A stretch of 5,760 bases of DNA from Verrucomicrobiales bacterium. GTDB lineage: Bacteria > Verrucomicrobiota > Verrucomicrobiia > Verrucomicrobiales > DEV007. A program made the translations under genes and the position numbers. This document shows positions 1 through 5,674 of this stretch, piece by piece (the first letter of the stretch is position 1; the number at the start of each line of letters is the position of its first letter). Under the pieces are notes generated by a model. That model saw nothing but the letters and a program-made list of their open reading frames with translations. It did not search any database and was not told the DNA's origin. Where the stretch lies: positions 1-5,760 of the forward strand of contig QIKC01000019.1 in assembly GCA_003232855.1 (NCBI GenBank), in the 5' to 3' direction.

Positions 1-137
1 AAATCAAACCGCAGATTACGCGGATTAACACCGATTTATTGGAGGCTTTCGCAGCCTTTTTTCAAATTCGCGTTCATCTGCGTAATCTGCGATTTCCTCC
101 TCCGCAATCCGACAGCTTAGATTTGGCGAAGCACTAG
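1..137 (+). mobile_element. MITE-like palindromic element, copy 1 (left end outside window)
   Basis: This non-coding element recurs, inverted, at 2181-2334 and again from 5671. It contains a long imperfect inverted repeat: a left arm around 9-36 (CCGCAGATTACGCGGATTAA) pairs with a right arm around 63-93 (ATCTGCGTAATCTGCG). At the centre is a small hairpin, AGGCT-TTCGC-AGCCT at 43-57, followed by six T, which resembles a rho-independent terminator for plus-strand transcripts. The right tip at about 107-134 is the complement of an outer terminal repeat whose partner is visible in copy 3. It ends ..GCAC, followed by TAG. No transposase is encoded, so movement would need an enzyme supplied elsewhere. 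The tip lies 4 bp beyond the stop codon of the minus-strand Na/Pi cotransporter gene, so its folded RNA would form that transcript's 3' end. Confidence 0.7.
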
Positions 138-141
138 TGGC

Positions 142-1854
142 TTAGTCGTCGACGGCGGCGGCGTTCTTTACGACGTGCAGGCAGTGGTCGGCCAGCTTCT
201 CCAGGTTGTTGTTGATGTCGATGTGGAGCATTTCGGATTTGATGTCGCCGCCGTCTTGCATGCGGCGCAGGGCGGCCTTGTTGAGGGCGTCGCGCATTTC
301 GTCGGACTGTCGCTCGAAATCTCTGGCTTCGTTGATCGCGCTGAGGGAGATGGGGCCTCTGAGATGGGCGCGGGTGAAGGTGACGAAGTCGCCGACGGTG
401 GAGGAGAGTCCGCGCAGGCCGGTGAGTACCTCTTCAGGGAGGGTGTGGCTTTTGTTGTAGCGGCGTTCGGTGAGTTTGATGAGCCGGTAGACGCAGTCGG
501 CAGCTTCTTCGAGTTCGGCGACGATGCGCATCATGGAGCTGACGGAGGAGGCATTGCGGTCGCTGAGTTCGGCGGACGAGCACTTGATGAGGTATTCGGT
601 GATGTCGGCCATCAGCAGGTCGGAGGCGTCTTCGAGAGATTTGAGGCGGGTGACCGTCTCGGACATGTCGGTGTTGGGCGAGTCGAATACTTTGACGAAG
701 CCGGTGAACATTTCCTCGACGAGGGACGCCATGCCATCGACGGCGTTCTCCGCTTCGGGCAGGTTGAGTTCGCCGAGTTCGAGCATGCCGGAGGTGATGT
801 AGGTGAGGCGACCGTGTTCGTCTTCGCCGTCGTCTTTGACCCATTTGGTGACGACTTTGGCGATCAGGGGGACGAAGCCGATGAGCAGAAGGATGTTGAG
901 TAGGTTGAAGAGGGAGTGAAAGATCGCGAGGTTGAAGCCGATGTCTGAGTCGTGTTCGGTGCGAAGGGAGTCGGGCAGGTGTTCGCCAAGGTAGAGGACG
1001 ACGTGGGTGAATCCGTAGAAGACGATGAGCATCCAAATCACGCCGAGAATATTGAAGAGAAAATGGGCGCGGGCGGCGCGTTTGGCGTTGGTGTTGGCTC
1101 CTAACGAGGCGAGCCAGGCGGTGACGGTGGTGCCGATATTTTCGCCGAGGACGATGGCGCAGGATTCTTCGAATCCGATCCAGCCGTTGAGGGCGAGGGT
1201 GATGGTGATGGCCATGGCAGCGGAGGAGGACTGCACGGCGAGGGTGAGCAGCACGCCTCCGGCTAGGAACAGCAGTAGCGAGCCGTAGCCGTAGCCGCTG
1301 AGGTTCTTGATGAAGTGCTGCCAGTGTTCGGCGCTGGCACGCACTGCCTCGTCGGTGCTGTTGAGTGCCTCTTTGACATCGGGGACGGATTCCTTGAGCA
1401 GGCCGAGTCCGAAGAAGAGTAGGCCGAAGCCGATGAGGATTTCGCCGCCGCTCTTCCAGCGTCCTTTGCCGGCGAAGATGAAGGGCATGCCGATGCCGAT
1501 GATGGGCAGGGCGATTTTTGCGAGGCTGAATTTGCCGACAAGGGCGATGATCCAGGCGGTGAGGGTGGTGCCGAGGTTGGCGCCCATGACGACGCCGATG
1601 GATTCGACGAGGGTGAGTAGGCCGGCGTTGACGAAGCTGACGACGATGACGGTGGTGGCCGAGGACGATTGCAGTAGGCAGGTGGTGATGAAGCCGGTGC
1701 CGACGCCCGCTAGGCGGTTGTGCGTCATGGTCGCCATGATTTGGCGCATGCGTTCGCCGGCGGTTTTCTGGATGCCCTCGCTGAGGACTTTCATCCCGAA
1801 TAGGAAAACGCCGAGGCTGCCGAGGATTTGGAGGAAACCGCTGATGAGGTCCAT
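142..1854 (-). CDS. Na/Pi cotransporter family protein with C-terminal PhoU-like domain
   Basis: Probable inner-membrane sodium-dependent phosphate transporter of the NptA/PNaS (Na_Pi_cotrans) family, 570 residues from this start. It has the family's two inverted halves. The first carries QSSSATT (about 62-68) and GANLGTT (91-97); the second carries QSSSAAM (208-214) and GENIGTT (237-243). These QSSS segments line the substrate site in the family. Hydrophobic helices run from about residue 5 to 335. Residues 369-567 are soluble, charged and helical, as in PhoU-like domains fused to bacterial members. An in-frame GTG at 1908 would add 18 Gly/Pro-rich residues. The ATG at 1854 is preferred because MDLISGFLQILGSLGVFLFG matches where family members usually begin; neither start has a Shine-Dalgarno sequence. 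A weak promoter-like pair upstream (CTGACA 1954-1959, TAAGAT 1933-1938, 15 bp apart, minus strand) is only suggestive. No phosphate genes adjoin it. Confidence 0.93.
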   Translation of the reverse strand: MDLISGFLQILGSLGVFLFGMKVLSEGIQKTAGERMRQIMATMTHNRLAGVGTGFITTCLLQSSSATTVIVVSFVNAGLLTLVESIGVVMGANLGTTLTAWIIALVGKFSLAKIALPIIGIGMPFIFAGKGRWKSGGEILIGFGLLFFGLGLLKESVPDVKEALNSTDEAVRASAEHWQHFIKNLSGYGYGSLLLFLAGGVLLTLAVQSSSAAMAITITLALNGWIGFEESCAIVLGENIGTTVTAWLASLGANTNAKRAARAHFLFNILGVIWMLIVFYGFTHVVLYLGEHLPDSLRTEHDSDIGFNLAIFHSLFNLLNILLLIGFVPLIAKVVTKWVKDDGEDEHGRLTYITSGMLELGELNLPEAENAVDGMASLVEEMFTGFVKVFDSPNTDMSETVTRLKSLEDASDLLMADITEYLIKCSSAELSDRNASSVSSMMRIVAELEEAADCVYRLIKLTERRYNKSHTLPEEVLTGLRGLSSTVGDFVTFTRAHLRGPISLSAINEARDFERQSDEMRDALNKAALRRMQDGGDIKSEMLHIDINNNLEKLADHCLHVVKNAAAVDD

Positions 1855-1974
1855 GAGTGGGGGTAAGGGGGGGGAGCCGGTGTTGGATCCGCCCCGGATT
1901 TCTGTCACGCCTACGGGGCGAAGGAAAGCGAAATCTTACCGATCTGTGATATTTGTCAGACCTTCCGCATGAGA

Positions 1975-2193
1975 TCATGACAGGGACTCATGACGAGTAG
2001 GGGGAATCGGAACACGGGGTGGAGCGCTACCAGCCTGCGTTTCGCCTTGGGCGGGTTTCTTCGTCAGGTGGTCGCCGCAAAGGACTTTGGCGGTCGCTCC
2101 CCGCAGCACGCATAGGGCGCGTGCCGCCTGCTGGTCGCTCACCGGGCAGTCGTCCTCGCCAAAAGTCACGTCGGCTGCTCGGTGCTTCGCCAA
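1975..2193 (-). pseudogene. Possible C-terminal transposase remnant (DDE type, ISAs1/IS4-like)
   Basis: A 72-codon open frame with only a TTG start, which falls inside the tip of the neighbouring MITE copy, so it has no credible start of its own. The core reads DVTFGEDD, then about 16 residues later ALCVLRGATAKVL. The pattern DVTxxED followed by LxxLRxxA is one I associate with the C-terminal ends of ISAs1 and related IS4-type transposases. The match is short and judged by eye. The last 30 residues are Pro/Arg-rich and look degenerate. If it is a remnant, its upstream part is missing at the point where the MITE begins. It could equally be a chance open frame in GC-rich DNA. It covers most of the spacer between the Na/Pi gene and MITE copy 2; I see nothing else in 1909-2180. 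Confidence 0.3.
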
Positions 2194-2334
2194 ATTTAAG
2201 CTGTCGGGCTGCGGAGGAGGAAACCGCAGATTACGCAGATGAACGCGAATTTGAAAAAGGCTGCGGAAGCCTCCAATAAATCGGTGTCAATCTGCGTAAT
2301 CTGCGGTTTGATTTCAATCCGACACTACCACTAG
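2181..2334 (-). mobile_element. MITE-like palindromic element, copy 2 (complete, inverted)
   Basis: Complete 154-bp copy in the opposite orientation to copies 1 and 3. Its inner arms are a perfect 20-bp inverted repeat, AAACCGCAGATTACGCAGAT at 2221-2240 against 2290-2309. Between them lies the central hairpin with an AGGCT/AGCCT stem and five T on the minus strand. The outer tip at 2181-2210 (GTGCTTCGCCAAATTTAAGC) matches the right tip of copy 1. The tip at 2315-2334 matches the left tip of copy 3 but lacks 13 bp (CGGACAAGCCTAA). The right boundary is a CTAG (2331-2334) that is also the first base group of a 75-bp direct repeat. The left boundary reads GCTGCTCG where GCTGCTA would be expected. 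With copy 1 it brackets the Na/Pi gene as an inverted pair. Confidence 0.7.
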
Positions 2335-2405
2335 GAATTTGCTTATTGCGGGGTGTCCCTGATGACGTTGTTGAGGAGGTCGGAGAGGGGGAGAAAGGGG
2401 GGTGT
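2331..2405. repeat. 75-bp direct repeat, left copy
   Basis: Matches 3424-3498 at 73 of 75 positions; the differences are 2336 A versus C and 2379 G versus A. Identity stops sharply at both ends. The repeat starts at CTAG, where MITE copy 2 abuts it, and ends in a purine-rich run (GGAGAGGGGGAGAAAGGGGG) followed by GTGT. Read on the minus strand it codes for ..SDLLNNVIRDTPQ then TAA at 2343-2345. The 2379 difference is synonymous (Asp) in that frame, which hints that the repeat derives from the 3' end of a minus-strand gene. The upstream context of that frame here (..FHIKSRAYKE) differs from the right copy. Confidence 0.85.
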
Positions 2406-2608
2406 CTCTTTATAGGCTCGTGACTTTATATGAAAAACGTCGTTAATCACGACACTTAGTGATTTTTATGGATGACCTGAATAGGTACACCTTCAGTAGC
2501 AATAATCTCCGCTTTTTGAATCAAGATAAATAGGTGGTATTAATTGCCGTGACGTTTAGTTTCTACACTGCGGGGTTGCCTCACCAAATAACATTCTCCT
2601 AAAAATCA
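2406..2608. other. AT-rich non-coding leader between direct repeat and SHD1 gene
   Basis: About 200 bp of markedly AT-rich DNA, unlike the GC-rich Na/Pi and LamG genes. No gene is convincing. Two tiny frames overlap around 2457-2540. A minus-strand one, opening at about 2537 and stopping with TAA at 2455-2457, includes IQKAEIIATEGVPIQVIHKN and reads like protein, but has no upstream continuation. A plus-strand ATG at 2469 gives 21 codons. The stretch probably holds the promoter and 5' leader of the gene at 2609, plus debris of an older gene. Confidence 0.45.
2516..2543 (+). promoter_or_regulatory. Candidate promoter for the SHD1-domain gene
   Basis: TTGAAT at 2516-2521 and TATTAA at 2538-2543 are separated by 16 bp, each matching 4 of 6 bases of the sigma-70-type consensus. 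Transcription would start near 2550, leaving a leader of about 60 nt. The region is AT-rich, so chance matches are likely, and promoter preferences of this lineage are not well defined. Confidence 0.22.
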
Positions 2609-3427
2609 ATGAAATTTCCACAATTATCGCATCAATCTGTATCGGTGGTCCAAACAAATATTAAGCAGGGTATTGTAAGTGGCTTGCTTGCGGCTGCGCT
2701 TGTTTGTGGGCTGTCCCAGAGGGGCTTTGCGCGGGACTTTACTTCTTCTACAGGGCAGAAAATTGTTGCCGAGCTTGTTTTTGTTTCAGGAGATAGTGTC
2801 ACGCTGAAGCGCTCCGATGGTAAAACAGTTGCTGTGGCTTTGAGCCGGTTCAGTGACGAGGATCAGGAATACATTCTTGAGTGGAAGAAAAACAACAGAG
2901 GCAAAGTTCCAGAATATCTGAAGAACAAGAAGCCTCGTATGAATATGCGGGTGAGTACCGGAAAGACTTCAAAAAACGATGATAGATTGTCGGGATATAT
3001 CGATGAGCACAAACAAAAAATTCATATAAAAGTGAGCTTGGAGAATCAGGATGCCGTTTACCCGGTTGTAGATGCAAAGCTGACGATTCTTGTTATTGGA
3101 AGAAGCCCCGAATCGGGTGATGATGCTATTGTTTATAAAAAACAATTCACTAAAATCGAATTACTCCTGAGTGAGAAAAAATCTTATAATGGGAACCCGT
3201 TTGAGCTGTGGTATGACGATAGGGGAGCTATGTATGGTCACAAATACAGAGGTTACATCGTTTTTCTGGAGGATCCGAACGGCAAGATATTGGGTGAAGT
3301 GACGATACCAGGTAGCGCTGAGAAGTATCTGGAGGCAGCGAAAAAGTTAAAAGAAGGCGACGTCTTTGACAAGCGATACATTAGAAAGGGCTCAGTTCGG
3401 CTCAATCAGTCATGCTGCTGCTGCTAG
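2609..3427 (+). CDS. Secreted protein with SHD1 domain, function unknown
   Basis: A 272-residue protein. Residues 1-41 look like a long Sec signal peptide: a Lys at 19, a hydrophobic core GIVSGLLAAALVCGL at 21-35, and probable cleavage after GFA (39-41). Residues 42-93 fit the SLA1 homology domain 1 (SHD1) common in secreted Planctomycete and Verrucomicrobial proteins: RDFTSSTGQKIVAEL, then GDSVTLKRSDGKTVAVALSRFSDEDQEYIL. Residues 110-260 form a beta-rich region I cannot assign; GHKYRGYIVFLEDPNGKIL near 210-228 is the most regular part. There is no Shine-Dalgarno before the ATG; the leader is AT-rich. Base composition is low-GC (16 of 60 bases in 3121-3180, against 41 of 60 in 1201-1260 of the transporter gene), suggesting separate origin. 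The last residues, SCCCC and the TAG stop, come from a (TGC)4 run meeting the CTAG that opens the right direct repeat, so the native C-terminus may be lost. The function is unknown. Confidence 0.85.
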   Translation: MKFPQLSHQSVSVVQTNIKQGIVSGLLAAALVCGLSQRGFARDFTSSTGQKIVAELVFVSGDSVTLKRSDGKTVAVALSRFSDEDQEYILEWKKNNRGKVPEYLKNKKPRMNMRVSTGKTSKNDDRLSGYIDEHKQKIHIKVSLENQDAVYPVVDAKLTILVIGRSPESGDDAIVYKKQFTKIELLLSEKKSYNGNPFELWYDDRGAMYGHKYRGYIVFLEDPNGKILGEVTIPGSAEKYLEAAKKLKEGDVFDKRYIRKGSVRLNQSCCCC

Positions 3428-3498
3428 GCATTTGCTTATTGCGGGGTGTCCCTGATGACGTTGTTGAGGAGATCGGAGAGGGGGAGAAAGGGGGGTGT
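3424..3498. repeat. 75-bp direct repeat, right copy
   Basis: Partner of 2331-2405 (73/75 identical). Its first four bases, CTAG, supply the stop codon of the SHD1 gene. Unlike the left copy it has no MITE at its CTAG, so it looks like the unoccupied form of the same target (GCTGCTAGGCATTTGC). On the minus strand its coding-like frame (..SDLLNNVIRDTPQ, TAA at 3436-3438) lies in the same frame as the recombinase-like remnant just upstream on that strand, as if the repeat were the 3' end of that gene. Confidence 0.85.
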
Positions 3499-3625
3499 TC
3501 CCGCGTGCTACAACTTGTGGCAGGGACTCTGTAATTCGCCACGGATTGTCCGCGCCGCTTGCGCTTAGATATCCGTTGTCGGTATGCTGGAGTGTCCCAT
3601 GAACAGTTCCCTCTCTAAAGAACCC
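3436..3625 (-). pseudogene. Decayed tyrosine recombinase C-terminus (candidate)
   Basis: Just downstream of the LamG gene on the same strand, the sequence reads ERELFMGHSSIPTTDI and then TAA at 3565-3567. This resembles box II of tyrosine recombinases (XerC/XerD and phage integrases), where LGHSS..TT..Y carries the catalytic His and, nine residues later, the nucleophilic Tyr. Here the ninth codon after the His is the TAA, one base from Tyr (TAT/TAC). The same frame continues through a second stop at 3514-3516 to ..LSDLLNNVIRDTPQ and a final TAA at 3436-3438. A +1 shift would instead read YLSASGADNPWRITES with no stop, so a frameshift is also possible. No catalytic Arg boxes are visible upstream because the LamG gene occupies that DNA. 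The match is short and made by eye. Confidence 0.35.
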
Positions 3626-3654
3626 CAAGAGATGTCGCAATTTCGAATTTCCCT

Positions 3655-5328
3655 TTAAGGGGATTGAAGGGTCACATGTAAGCGCATGAATTTCACCCCG
3701 GAGATTGGGAATGGGGCGAAGAGGTAGGCGGTGACGGTTTCGGTGCCATCCCCGTGGTAGATGGGTGTGGTGTAGCGGATCTCTGTGCCCGCGGAACCCC
3801 ATACGCCGAGGCCGTCAGAAAGCTCGATGGTGTAGATATAGCGGTCGGTGGTGTAGACGTTTTCGCCGTCGGTTGCGCCACCACTTAGGCGCCGGAATTG
3901 CAGCCCGAAGTGCTCGGTGGTATCCATCGCGACGCTGGTCGTGGAGGGGCTGCCTTTCAGTGCTCCGGCGAGGATGCCCTGCAGGAAATCTGGGGCTTTC
4001 AGGGCAGCGTTCGAAATGCGGACTTCATCGAGGTGGCCTTTGAAATAGCGGCTGCTCAAAACCGTGTTTCCCATGCGCACCGGATTGGAGTTGTCGGAAT
4101 ACGTCCCGATGACAGTGGTGCCCTGCGAGACGCCATCGACGAAGAACTCGATAGTGTTGCCATCGTAGGTGCCGGCGAGATGGTGCCACTCGTCGTCGAA
4201 AAGATCTGAATTACTGGAGACGACCGGGAAAGTGGTGCCGTTCCCCATCCCGAAGTCGACGATGCCGACGCCGGGCTTGGATTGGAAGACCCAACCGGTC
4301 AAACCGCTGGTAAATCCGTGCGATTTGTCGATGATGAGGTCTTGCCCTGCACCGGTGCCGGGGCTGCGCATCCAGAACTCGACGGTGAAGGAGCCGCTGA
4401 AATCGAGTGAGGCCGAGTCGGGGATCTCCACGATATCGTCGATCCCATCGAACTCGAGGCTGAGCGAATTGCAGATGCCCGGAAAGCCTGGCGGGGTCGA
4501 GGCGCGGTGAATCGGGCCACCGGAGGGTGTTCCGGTGTTGGCGTTGCCCGACAGATCGAGAAGCGTGGTCGCTGGCGAGTCAGCGGTGCCTTCCTCAAAA
4601 CGCCAGTAAGCGATGGTCGTTGGTGACGGAGGGACAAAGAGGAAGTCCGAGGGGAGTAGGACGGCGTCTGAAATGCGGACTTCATCGAGATGGCCTTTGA
4701 AGTAGCGGCTGATCGAAGCCGTGTTTCCCATGCGCACGGGACTGGCGTTGTCGGAATAGGTCCCGGCGACGATGGTCCCCTGCGAGACGCCATCGACGAA
4801 GAACTCGATGGTATTGCCATCGTAGGTGCCGGCGAGATGGTGCCATTCGTCGTCGAAAAGATCCGAAGTGCTGGAGACGAGCGGGAAGGTGGCGCCGTTC
4901 CCCATCCCGAAGTCGACGATGCCGACGCCGGGTCTGGACTGGAAGAACCAACCGGTGGAACCGTCGGTGCCGTGCGATTTGTCGATGATGAGGTCTTGCC
5001 CTGCACCGGTGCCGGGGCTGCGCATCCAGAACTCGATTGTGAAGGAAGCGCTGAAATCGAGTGAGGCCGAGTCGGGGATCTCTACGATATCGTCGATCCC
5101 ATCGAACTCGAGGCTGAGCGAACTACAAAGTCCCGGATACCTTGGTGGGGTTGAGGTGCGGTGAATTGGGCCACCGGTGGGAGTCCCGGTGTTGGCGTTG
5201 CCCGAAGAATCGGCAAGCGTAGTTGCCGGGGAGTCAGCTGCGCCTCCTTCGAACCGCCAGAAGGCGGAAACATCAGCATTAACGGGAGTCAGAGAGCGAA
5301 TCAATATGAGGATAATCAGAGCTTTCAT
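3655..5328 (-). CDS. Secreted protein with two tandem LamG (concanavalin A-like) domains
   Basis: A 557-residue exported protein, probably binding glycans or other surface ligands; LamG/ConA-like jellyroll domains are widespread in secreted Verrucomicrobial proteins. It starts with a signal peptide MKALIILILIRSLTPVNA, cleaved near residue 18. LamG repeat 1 spans about 23-228 and repeat 2 about 241-448. Each opens with (F/Y)WRFE and SGNANTGTP, then carries SLEFDGIDDIVEIPDSASLD, SFT(I/V)EFWMRSPGTGAGQD and the typical core DDEWHHLAGTYDGNTIEFFVDG, ending YFKGHLDEVRIS. Residues about 470-557 form a C-terminal domain (RYIYTIELSDGLGVW, ETVTAYLFAPFPISGVKFMRL) of a kind often found at the ends of such proteins. 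No catalytic motif, anchor or sorting signal is seen. The frame stays open to 5652, but the ATG at 5328 is chosen because the signal peptide begins there and the extension overlaps the divergent sulfatase start. There is no Shine-Dalgarno. The 226 bp to the sulfatase ATG should hold divergent promoters; none is clear. Confidence 0.88.
   Translation of the reverse strand: MKALIILILIRSLTPVNADVSAFWRFEGGAADSPATTLADSSGNANTGTPTGGPIHRTSTPPRYPGLCSSLSLEFDGIDDIVEIPDSASLDFSASFTIEFWMRSPGTGAGQDLIIDKSHGTDGSTGWFFQSRPGVGIVDFGMGNGATFPLVSSTSDLFDDEWHHLAGTYDGNTIEFFVDGVSQGTIVAGTYSDNASPVRMGNTASISRYFKGHLDEVRISDAVLLPSDFLFVPPSPTTIAYWRFEEGTADSPATTLLDLSGNANTGTPSGGPIHRASTPPGFPGICNSLSLEFDGIDDIVEIPDSASLDFSGSFTVEFWMRSPGTGAGQDLIIDKSHGFTSGLTGWVFQSKPGVGIVDFGMGNGTTFPVVSSNSDLFDDEWHHLAGTYDGNTIEFFVDGVSQGTTVIGTYSDNSNPVRMGNTVLSSRYFKGHLDEVRISNAALKAPDFLQGILAGALKGSPSTTSVAMDTTEHFGLQFRRLSGGATDGENVYTTDRYIYTIELSDGLGVWGSAGTEIRYTTPIYHGDGTETVTAYLFAPFPISGVKFMRLHVTLQSP
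3985..4608 (-). repeat. LamG-coding internal repeat, second unit
   Basis: Codes for residues about 241-448 of the LamG protein. It is nearly identical in DNA to 4645-5262. Examples are 4316-4382 against 4970-5036 (67 identical bases) and 4237-4275 against 4894-4932 (39 identical). The unit is one codon longer than its partner near residue 339. Confidence 0.85.
4645..5262 (-). repeat. LamG-coding internal repeat, first unit
   Basis: Codes for residues about 23-228 of the LamG protein and pairs with 3985-4608. Conservation at synonymous sites indicates recent duplication or continuing gene conversion. The two units are joined by a short linker (residues 229-240, PSPTTIA). Confidence 0.85.
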
Positions 5329-5554
5329 TTTGTAGATGCTATCATGTCCGCCGCAAAATGACGAGCATGAATTTATTTCGACGAGTGGGTTTTTGCGGGC
5401 AGGCGGGGCGTTGTCCTCCGTCGTGGTGGGTTTGTCATACCGGAACATCTGGGTTGAAAAGCTCTTGGGATCTGCGAATCGCCAGATGGAGGTCGGTGAC
5501 CTGCCAATGTTGATATGTCGCCACGTCCCGAAGAACCTGAACCCGGAACCACGA

Positions 5555-5674
5555 ATGATGACGCCCACATTTAGACTGGCTGTGATCCTCGCCCTTCGTG
5601 CTGTTGGAGCGGCCGCAGCCGAGTCCTGCCGCGCGGACGATAAGCGGCCCAATATCCTGTTGATCGGCTGCTAG
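5555..5674 (+). pseudogene. 5' fragment of a secreted sulfatase gene, interrupted by MITE copy 3
   Basis: Codons 1-39 read MMTPTFRLAVILALRAVGAA, a signal peptide with a hydrophobic core and Ala-rich cleavage region, then ADDKRPNILLIGC and TAG. The block RPNILLI just after the signal peptide is the characteristic first strand of type I (formylglycine) sulfatases, normally followed at once by a metal-binding Asp-Asp. Here the frame ends exactly where the MITE begins (CTAG at 5671-5674), so the Asp pair, the CxPSR formylglycine site and the rest are absent. The start could be either ATG (5555 or 5558); only a weak GGAA lies upstream. In Verrucomicrobia these enzymes usually desulfate algal or host polysaccharides. 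The remainder, if retained, would lie beyond the window. The identification rests on one short but well-placed motif. Confidence 0.6.

Noticed and set aside
175..903. 242-codon plus-strand frame rich in Gly, Val and Glu
   Set aside because: It is the antisense mirror of the PhoU-like region of the transporter.
1307..1972. 221-codon plus-strand frame
   Set aside because: It is antisense to the clear Na/Pi transporter, with Met/Pro/Arg-rich composition and no recognisable motif.
434..1978. 514-codon minus-strand frame overlapping the Na/Pi gene
   Set aside because: It is extremely Arg/His/Pro-rich with no domain, and is the shifted frame of a GC-rich gene.
1..2334. CRISPR or retron-type array suggested by repeated palindromes
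   Set aside because: There are only three dispersed copies in mixed orientation, with no regular spacers, no Cas genes and no reverse transcriptase.
2370..2405. G-rich purine run as a possible G-quadruplex or regulatory tract
   Set aside because: The G runs are uneven and it is simply part of the 75-bp repeat, possibly the complement of Pro/Leu codons.
3412..3534. Plus-strand frame starting MLLLLGICLL across the right direct repeat
   Set aside because: It is short, overlaps the end of the SHD1 gene, and diverges at the repeat edge. The opposite strand is a better coding candidate.
4299..5006. 235-codon minus-strand Ser/Pro-rich frame
   Set aside because: It is the shifted frame of the LamG repeats; its internal repeats only echo theirs.
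5329..5652. 108-residue N-terminal extension of the LamG protein
   Set aside because: A good signal peptide begins at the ATG at 5328. The extension has no signal, is Arg-rich, and overlaps the divergent sulfatase start.
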